Source of the DNA: AP-15 sp963703745
GTDB lineage: Bacteria; Pseudomonadota; Alphaproteobacteria; ATCC43930; CGMCC-115725
Reading direction: 5' to 3'
Length of the DNA stretch: 64,000 bases
Assembly: GCA_963703745.1 (NCBI GenBank)
Contig: CAVPFL010000004.1
Coordinates: 124,001 to 188,000 of the forward strand
Shown here: piece by piece, positions 57,538-64,000 of the stretch
Position numbering within the stretch: position 1 is the stretch's first letter
Layout: every line of letters begins with the position of its first letter
Notes under the pieces: model-generated
The model's input: the letters and a program-made list of their open reading frames with translations, nothing else
What the model was told of the DNA's origin: nothing
Databases searched by the model: none
Program-made: the position numbers and the translations under genes

Positions 57538-58245
57538 TTAATCCGCCGCTTCGCGCCGGCCGCGCTCGTGGCCCGCCGGCTGTCCCTCAATCATCCGCCT
57601 TTCCTGAGCCATTGGATCGTGAGCGAGAATCTCGCCCTTGAAAACCCAAACCTTGACGCCACACACACCGTAGGTCGTCTTAGCGGTGCCGTAAGCGAAA
57701 TCGACATCGGCGCGCAGCGTATGCAGAGGCACGCGGCCTTCTCGATACCATTCCATGCGGGCGATCTCGGCTCCGCCCAATCTACCGGAGCAATTGATCC
57801 GGATCCCCTGTGCACCGAGCCGCATCGCCGACTGCACTGCGCGTTTCATCGCGCGGCGAAAGGCAACGCGCCGCTCGAGCTGCTGCGCTATGCTGTCGGC
57901 GATCAACTTGGCCTCGATCTCGGGCTTTCGGATTTCGACGATATTGAGGCTGACCTCGCTGTTGGTGAGCTTAGCGATGTCTGTCCGCAGCTTCTCAATG
58001 TCGGCACCCTTTTTGCCGATCACGACACCTGGTCGCGCCGAATGGAGCGTTATTCGCGTCTTTCTGGCAGCGCGTTCGATGACAACACGGGACACGCCTG
58101 CCTGCCCCAAACGCTGATGCAAAAACTTGCGCAAACCCAGATCATCTAGCAGCAGGTTGCCGTACTCCTTGCGCGCGAACCAGCGCGAATCCCAGGTGCG
58201 ATTGATGCCCAGCCGAATCCCGATCGGATTGACCTTTTGACCCAT
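57538..58245 (-). CDS. rpsC: 30S ribosomal protein S3
   Basis: 235 aa: MGQKVNPIGIRLGINRTWDS, the KH domain GVVIGKKGADIEKLRTDIAK and ARMEWYREGRVPLHTLRADV with TAKTTYGVCGVKVWVFKGEI. It lines the mRNA entry channel. The start overlaps the rplV stop (TAATG). Confidence 0.98.
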   Translation of the reverse strand: MGQKVNPIGIRLGINRTWDSRWFARKEYGNLLLDDLGLRKFLHQRLGQAGVSRVVIERAARKTRITLHSARPGVVIGKKGADIEKLRTDIAKLTNSEVSLNIVEIRKPEIEAKLIADSIAQQLERRVAFRRAMKRAVQSAMRLGAQGIRINCSGRLGGAEIARMEWYREGRVPLHTLRADVDFAYGTAKTTYGVCGVKVWVFKGEILAHDPMAQERRMIEGQPAGHERGRREAAD

Positions 58246-58628
58246 TAGTCACGCTCCTCCGCGCGCTCACGGACGACGACCGTGAGGTGCGCGAAATGCT
58301 TTTCGACCCGCGCTGACCGGCCCCGGCCGCGGGTGTGAAACCGCTTCAGCACAAAAGCACGACCGACGGTGGCCTCCTTGATGTAGAGGCGATCGACATC
58401 GAGCTGGTGGTTGTTTTCGGCGTTGGCGATCGCCGCTTGTAATACCTTCTTGACGTCCCGGGCGATGCGGCGATGGGAAAAGGTGAGCTCTGCCAGCGCG
58501 GAGGCGGCTGCCTTGCCGCGGATCGTCTCGGCGACCAGGTTGAGCTTGCGCGGGCTGGTGCGCAGCCCGCGAAGACAAGCCTGCGCCTCACTGTCGTCGA
58601 GGCGGCGTGGCGCTGCTGGCTTGCCCAT
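58245..58628 (-). CDS. rplV: 50S ribosomal protein L22
   Basis: 127 aa from ATG 58628: RGLRTSPRKLNLVAETIRGK, ANAENNHQLDVDRLYIKEAT and KRFHTRGRGRSARVEKHFAH, the loop that lines the exit tunnel. Upstream in-frame codons to 58694 overlap rpsS and are rejected. Confidence 0.97.
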   Translation of the reverse strand: MGKPAAPRRLDDSEAQACLRGLRTSPRKLNLVAETIRGKAAASALAELTFSHRRIARDVKKVLQAAIANAENNHQLDVDRLYIKEATVGRAFVLKRFHTRGRGRSARVEKHFAHLTVVVRERAEERD

Positions 58629-58629
58629 C

Positions 58630-58908
58630 TCAGCCCCTCCTCGCCCGTCTGTCGCCGGCATGGCCGTAAAAAGTTCGGGTTGGTGCGAACTCACCGAGCT
58701 TGTGACCGATCATGTTCTCGGTGACCAGCACGGGAATGAACTTGTGGCCGTTATAAACGCCAAATGTGAGCCCCACGAATTGCGGAAAGATCGTCGACCG
58801 GCGCGACCAGGTCCTGATCACCTGGTTGCGTCCGGACCTGCGCGTCTCCTCGGCCTTCTTGAGAAGGTAGCCGTCGACAAACGGCCCCTTCCAAACTGAG
58901 CGTGCCAA
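58630..58908 (-). CDS. rpsS: 30S ribosomal protein S19
   Basis: 92 aa: ARSVWKGPFVDGYLLKKAEE, RTWSRRSTIFPQFVGLTFGV and YNGHKFIPVLVTENMIGHKL followed by GEFAPTRTFYGH. A head protein that pairs with S13. One base separates its stop from the rplV start. Confidence 0.98.
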   Translation of the reverse strand: MARSVWKGPFVDGYLLKKAEETRRSGRNQVIRTWSRRSTIFPQFVGLTFGVYNGHKFIPVLVTENMIGHKLGEFAPTRTFYGHAGDRRARRG

Positions 58909-58931
58909 CCGTGCTCTCCGTTACTCGAATG

Positions 58932-59759
58932 CTAGCGCTTGTGCCGACGCCGGACGATCAGTCGATCCGCCGCCTTATTGTGCCGCGTCTTCTTACCCTT
59001 AGTCGGCTTGCCCCACGGCGTGACCGGATGACGGCCGCCCGAAGTGCGACCCTCGCCGCCTCCATGCGGATGGTCGATGGGATTCATAGCCACGCCGCGC
59101 ACCGAAGGACGGCGACCCAGCCATCGGTTGCGCCCAGCCTTGGCGATGACGATGTTCTGCTGATCGGGATTCGAGACGGCGCCGATCGTCGCCCGGCACT
59201 CGGCCCGTACCATGCGCAGTTCGCCTGAGGACAGTCGTAGCAGTGCATAACCTTGGTCGCGGCCGACGAGTTGGGCGTAGGTTCCCGCCGCGCGAGCGAT
59301 CTGGCCGCCTTTGCCAGCTTTCATCTCGACATTGTGGATGACCGTTCCAACCGGCATGCTACGCATGGGCATCACGTTCCCGGGCTTGACATCGACCCTC
59401 TCGCCCGAAATGACCGTGTCCCCCGGCCTGAGCCGCGCCGGCGCCAGAATGTAGGCGAGTTCACCATCTTGATAGCGGATTAGAGCGATGAAGGCGGTCC
59501 GATTGGGATCGTATTCGAGGCGCTCAACGGTAGCGGGCATATCGAGCTTAGCGCGCTTGAAGTCGACTATCCGATAGCGCTTTTTGTTACCCCCGCCCCG
59601 CCAGCGCATCGTTATCCGGCCCGTATTGTTGCGGCCGCCCTTGCCCCGCAGGCCTTCGGTTAACGCCTTGACTGGCTTGCCCTTCCACAGTCCACTGCGA
59701 TCGACGATGACGAGCTCTCGTTGTGACGGCGTCGTCGGATTGAAGGTCTTCAATGCCAT
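58932..59759 (-). CDS. rplB: 50S ribosomal protein L2
   Basis: 275 aa: ALKTFNPTTPSQRELVIVDR, GRNNTGRITMRWRGGGNKKR and the C-terminal RGVAMNPIDHPHGGGEGRTS containing the essential histidine next to the peptidyl-transferase centre. Length and motifs are normal. Five bases after rplW. Confidence 0.98.
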   Translation of the reverse strand: MALKTFNPTTPSQRELVIVDRSGLWKGKPVKALTEGLRGKGGRNNTGRITMRWRGGGNKKRYRIVDFKRAKLDMPATVERLEYDPNRTAFIALIRYQDGELAYILAPARLRPGDTVISGERVDVKPGNVMPMRSMPVGTVIHNVEMKAGKGGQIARAAGTYAQLVGRDQGYALLRLSSGELRMVRAECRATIGAVSNPDQQNIVIAKAGRNRWLGRRPSVRGVAMNPIDHPHGGGEGRTSGGRHPVTPWGKPTKGKKTRHNKAADRLIVRRRHKR

Positions 59760-59763
59760 CGCA

Positions 59764-60096
59764 TCAGATTCCCGTCGTGACGTCGACCCGTTGACCTTCG
59801 CCCAGCGTGACGACTGCCTTCTTATAGTCCGAACGCCGCCCGGGGCGACCGCGAAAACGCTTCAGCTTGCCCTGGACCCGGATCGTGTTGACCGCGGTCA
59901 CTTTGACCTTGAACAGCCCTTCGACGGCCGCCTTGACCTCACGTTTTGTGGCAGTCAGCGGCACACGAAAGACCACCTGGTTATGTTCGGAGACGTTCGT
60001 CGCCTTTTCGGTAATCACCGGGGAACGGACGATGTCAAACATCTGCTGCCGAGTCAGCGTCGTCACGACATTCGGGATCACCCGAAACCGGCTCAT
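59764..60096 (-). CDS. rplW: 50S ribosomal protein L23
   Basis: 110 aa. A 20-residue extension (SRFRVIPNVVTTLTRQQMFD) precedes the L23 core: RSPVITEKATNVSEHNQVVF, KAAVEGLFKVKVTAVNTIRV and GRRSDYKKAVVTLGEGQRVD. ATG 60096 overlaps the rplD stop (ATGA); a second in-frame ATG near residue 19 would give the common shorter form. L23 is the docking site for trigger factor and SRP. Confidence 0.95.
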   Translation of the reverse strand: MSRFRVIPNVVTTLTRQQMFDIVRSPVITEKATNVSEHNQVVFRVPLTATKREVKAAVEGLFKVKVTAVNTIRVQGKLKRFRGRPGRRSDYKKAVVTLGEGQRVDVTTGI

Positions 60097-60713
60097 TTCA
60101 GGCGAGCCTCGAGTTGCTGCACCGCCTCACGCGTGAGGACGAGCGTATCGCGGCGCAAGATGTCATAAACATTCGCACCTTGCTGCGGCAGCACATCGAC
60201 GCGCGGCAGATTGCGCGTCGCCCGCGCGAAATTCTCCTCAAGGACCGATCCGTCGATGATCAATACCGAATCCCAACCGAGTGACGCAAGCCGGGAGCGC
60301 AGCGCCTTGGTTTTGGCTTCGCCGATATGAGCGGTGTCGATCACCACGAGCTTGCCCTCGTGTTGCTTGGCGGACAGCGCAATCTTGAGGCCGAGCCGAC
60401 GCACCTTCTTCTGCAGGTCGAACGCGTGAGAGCGAACCACCGGCCCAAAAATACGCGCGCCGCCGCGGAACTGCGGCGATCGCAAGCTGCCCTGGCGAGC
60501 GCGGCCGGTGCCCTTCTGCTTATAGGGCTTCTTGGTGGTTCCCCGGATTTCGCTGATTCCCTTCGTTTTGTGGGTACCAGCGCGGCGTTTTGCCAGCTGC
60601 CAATTGACGACGCGGGCGAGGATGTCACGGCGGATCGGAAGTCCGAAGACATCGTCGGCGAGTTCGATGTCGCCGACCTCCTCGTTATCGAGATTTCGGA
60701 CAGTGAGCTTCAT
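60093..60713 (-). CDS. rplD: 50S ribosomal protein L4
   Basis: 206 aa: ADDVFGLPIRRDILARVVNW, RAGTHKTKGISEIRGTTKKP and QKGTGRARQGSLRSPQFRGG, the tunnel-lining loop. In gamma-proteobacteria L4 also represses the S10 operon. Starts overlap: its ATG overlaps the rplC stop. Confidence 0.98.
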   Translation of the reverse strand: MKLTVRNLDNEEVGDIELADDVFGLPIRRDILARVVNWQLAKRRAGTHKTKGISEIRGTTKKPYKQKGTGRARQGSLRSPQFRGGARIFGPVVRSHAFDLQKKVRRLGLKIALSAKQHEGKLVVIDTAHIGEAKTKALRSRLASLGWDSVLIIDGSVLEENFARATRNLPRVDVLPQQGANVYDILRRDTLVLTREAVQQLEARLK

Positions 60714-61426
60714 GGCGACGCTTCGCCCGCTGGGCTCTCGGGCGCCAACGGGGTATCCCGCAAGGCGGCAGGGAACGGCAACCCGTCCGGTGCCTTACGC
60801 TTAGCGGCGTCCTTGACGAGCACATAGCCGCCGGAACTGCCCGGCACCGAACCCTTGATCATCAAGATACCGCGTTCCGCGTCGGCCGACATCACTTCGA
60901 GGCTCTGCGTGGTCACCCGCGCGGCCCCGAGTTGTCCCGCCATCTTCTTGTTCTTGAAGGTCTTGCCTGGCGATTGACGTTGGCCGGTCGAACCATGGCT
61001 GCGATGCGAGACCGAGACGCCGTGACTGGCGCCCAACCCGCCAAAATTATGCCGTTTCATCGCGCCGGCAAACCCTTTGCCGATGCTGACACTGACGACG
61101 TCGACATATTGGCCGGGGACAAAATGCGCGGCGGTGATTTCCGAGCCGACCGCCAGCACGGCATCATCGGAGATACGAAATTCAGCGAGGCGCGCCTTCG
61201 GCTCCACCCTCGCCTTCGCAAAATGGCCCCGCTGCGGTTTTGTCACTCTCTTGATCCTGGCCGCACCGACGCCAAGTTGCAGGGCTGTATACCCGTCCTT
61301 TTCCCGGCTACGTACGGCGACCACCCGACAGTCGTCGATCCTGAGCACCGTCACGGGCACATGATCTCCCTCGGCCGCGAAGATCCGCGTCATGCCGATT
61401 TTCTGCGCCAAGAGGCCAGTGCGCAT
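60710..61426 (-). CDS. rplC: 50S ribosomal protein L3
   Basis: 238 aa from ATG 61426 (GAGG upstream): MRTGLLAQKIGMTRIFAAEG, KGFAGAMKRHNFGGLGASHG and SHRSHGSTGQRQSPGKTFKN, where Gln of GSTGQRQ is the PrmB methylation site. A Pro/Ala-rich C-terminal extension (APDGLPFPAALRDTPLAPES) is longer than in E. coli. Confidence 0.97.
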   Translation of the reverse strand: MRTGLLAQKIGMTRIFAAEGDHVPVTVLRIDDCRVVAVRSREKDGYTALQLGVGAARIKRVTKPQRGHFAKARVEPKARLAEFRISDDAVLAVGSEITAAHFVPGQYVDVVSVSIGKGFAGAMKRHNFGGLGASHGVSVSHRSHGSTGQRQSPGKTFKNKKMAGQLGAARVTTQSLEVMSADAERGILMIKGSVPGSSGGYVLVKDAAKRKAPDGLPFPAALRDTPLAPESPAGEASP

Positions 61427-61436
61427 CGCGCCAACC

Positions 61437-61751
61437 TCAGAGCTTAATCTCGACATCGACCCCGGCTGCGAGATCGAGTTTCATCAGCGCATCTACGGTT
61501 TGCGGCGTCGGGTCGACAATATCGAGCACGCGCTTATGAGTCCGGATCTCGAATTGCTCGCGAGATTTCTTGTCGATGTGCGGCGAACGAAGCACCGTGA
61601 ATTTCTCGATCTTGGTCGGCAGTGGGATCGGGCCACGTACTCGCGCACCGGTGCGCTTCGCTGTGTTGACGATCTCGCTAGTCGACTGGTCAAGCACCCG
61701 GTGATCGTAGGCACGCAGGCGAATGCGGATATTCTGATTGTCAATGGCCAT
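61437..61751 (-). CDS. rpsJ: 30S ribosomal protein S10
   Basis: 104 aa: NQNIRIRLRAYDHRVLDQST, VRGPIPLPTKIEKFTVLRSP and HIDKKSREQFEIRTHKRVLD. S10 (NusE) also joins the antitermination complex. First gene of the S10 cluster, 39 bases after tuf. Confidence 0.98.
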   Translation of the reverse strand: MAIDNQNIRIRLRAYDHRVLDQSTSEIVNTAKRTGARVRGPIPLPTKIEKFTVLRSPHIDKKSREQFEIRTHKRVLDIVDPTPQTVDALMKLDLAAGVDVEIKL

Positions 61752-61790
61752 GAACGTCTTCCGGTTTCCAAGCGGGCGCGGCCCGCTTCC

Positions 61791-62981
<1,191 letters not shown>

Positions 62982-63017
62982 GATCTTTCTCCACTCAATT
63001 CAGCGCTGGCATGACGG

Positions 63018-64000
63018 TCAGGCCATCTTGGCGCGGACTTCGTCCGCTACCGCCTGCGGTACCTGCTCGTAGTGGTCGAAATGCATCGTATACTGGGCAC
63101 GGCCCTGGCTCATCGAGCGCAACGTATTGACATAGCCGAACATGTTGGCGAGCGGCACCATCGCATCAATGACCCGTGCGTTGCCACGGGTATCCATTCC
63201 CGTGACCTGGCCGCGCCGGCTGTTCAGGTCGCCGATGACGTCACCCATGTACTCCTCGGGCGTCACCACTTCGACCCGCATAATCGGCTCAAGGAGCTTC
63301 GGCGCAGCCCTTATGACGCCGTCCTTAAAGGCGGCGCGCGCTGCGATCTCGAAGGCGAGCACGCTCGAATCGACCTCGTGATATGCGCCGTCGAACAACA
63401 CGACCTTCAGATCGATGACCGGGAACCCGGCGAGCACTCCAGTCTCGATCGACGCCTTCAGCCCCTTCTCAACACCCGGCACATACTCCTTCGGCACAGT
63501 CCCACCGACCACCGCGTTTTCGAAGACGAAGCCCGAGCCCGGCGGCAGCGGCTCGAAACGGAGCTTGACGCGAGCGAATTGGCCAGCCCCTCCGGTTTGC
63601 TTCTTGTGCGTATAGTCGATCTCGGCCGTGCGGGTGATCGTCTCGCGATAAGCGACCTGCGGCATCCCGACATTGGCATCGACCTTGAACTCGCGTTTCA
63701 TCCGATCGACGATGATCTCGAGGTGCAGTTCGCCCATCCCCTTGATTACTGTTTGACCACTCTCATGATCGACGGTGACGCGAAATGACGGATCTTCGGT
63801 AGCGAGCCGCGCGAGTGCCTGGCTCATTTTTTCCTGGTCGCCCTTGGTTTTGGGCTCGACGGCGATCTCGATGACCGGGTCAGGGAAGTCCATGCGCTCG
63901 AGCACAACTGCGTGGGCCGGGTCGGACAGTGTGTCACCAGTGGTTGTGTTCTTGAGCCCGGCTAATGCGACAATATCGCCGGCCCGCGCCTCTTTGAGAT
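63018..64000 (-). CDS. fusA: Elongation factor G, C-terminal part (runs off the window)
   Basis: The last 327 codons of EF-G are present; the gene continues past 64000. Visible parts are ARAGDIVALAGLKNTTTGDT (domain II end), EPKTKGDQEKMSQALARLAT, QTVIKGMGELHLEIIVDRMK (domain III), RETITRTAEIDYTHKKQTGG (domain IV) and PLANMFGYVNTLRSMSQGRA (domain V). It catalyses ribosomal translocation. tuf follows after 36 bases, the normal str-operon order. Confidence 0.98.
   Translation of the reverse strand, partial: LKEARAGDIVALAGLKNTTTGDTLSDPAHAVVLERMDFPDPVIEIAVEPKTKGDQEKMSQALARLATEDPSFRVTVDHESGQTVIKGMGELHLEIIVDRMKREFKVDANVGMPQVAYRETITRTAEIDYTHKKQTGGAGQFARVKLRFEPLPPGSGFVFENAVVGGTVPKEYVPGVEKGLKASIETGVLAGFPVIDLKVVLFDGAYHEVDSSVLAFEIAARAAFKDGVIRAAPKLLEPIMRVEVVTPEEYMGDVIGDLNSRRGQVTGMDTRGNARVIDAMVPLANMFGYVNTLRSMSQGRAQYTMHFDHYEQVPQAVADEVRAKMA

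Overview
The window is GC-rich DNA from an alphaproteobacterium, probably a free-living soil or water member of the Hyphomicrobiales or Rhodospirillales. Three things point there: the gene order of the ribosomal super-operon (fusA-tuf-S10-spc-alpha, minus strand, 45.3-64 kb), the alphaproteobacterial form of the ribosomal proteins, and accessory families common in that class (LLM flavin monooxygenases, ACMSD-type amidohydrolases, ChrB, isoquinoline-oxidoreductase-type molybdoenzymes). No rRNA, CRISPR array, transposase or intact integrase was found. One complete tRNA gene, tRNA-Gly(CCC), and a 3' fragment of another tRNA are present.

Layout. 0-3.4 kb: a DUF2161 nuclease-fold protein coupled to a spermidine-synthase-like methyltransferase, then a frameshifted di-haem cytochrome (DUF1111). 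3.7-10.6 kb: a periplasmic SMP-30-like lactonase and a chimeric gene relic (CaiB/BaiF N-terminus joined to a flavin monooxygenase C-terminus). Next come an LLM monooxygenase, a cysteine-rich protein and a frameshifted beta-helix-like protein, and then a second, internally deleted copy of the LLM gene. 10.1-21.5 kb: metabolic and envelope genes (GNAT, polysaccharide deacetylase, LLM, methyltransferase, DUF1275, a ChrB/COG4280/small membrane protein operon behind a perfect 18-bp palindrome, MscS, MlaC, OprB porin, gluconokinase plus MFS transporter). 21.8-29.1 kb: an aromatic-efflux-type trio (FUSC, DUF1656, HlyD), then a three-gene molybdenum hydroxylase operon (2Fe-2S subunit, Tat-exported Mo subunit, tri-haem cytochrome c). 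29.6-32.6 kb: a LysR regulator divergent from an enoyl-CoA hydratase, azoreductase and NTF2-like operon.

32.6-37.3 kb is a gene graveyard. It holds an AT-richer DUF2971 gene, a decayed DUF4160/DUF2442 pair, a decayed PIN-toxin module with a small overlapping partner, fragments of nrdR and possibly of trpE/G, two intact small conserved genes, a 385-bp duplicate of the cytochrome c 3' end from 28.8 kb, and a tRNA 3' fragment that keeps its terminator next to tRNA-Gly. This is the pattern of an old integration hotspot. 37.3-45.1 kb is a catabolic neighbourhood: a cupin gene with an in-frame UGA, a phosphonopyruvate-hydrolase-like enzyme, dienelactone hydrolase, HiPIP, two VOC proteins and three amidohydrolases, two of them tandem paralogues.

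45.3-64 kb is the ribosomal super-operon in canonical order with one exception. Two enzyme genes, a TrpB2-type PLP enzyme and a nitrilase-superfamily protein whose catalytic cysteine position appears to be alanine, sit between adk and rpsM, co-oriented with the operon. This insertion and the graveyard are the least ordinary features. I did not find a clearly new multi-gene defence or biosynthetic system. Several genes carry single frameshifts or stops, which could be true decay or assembly errors.
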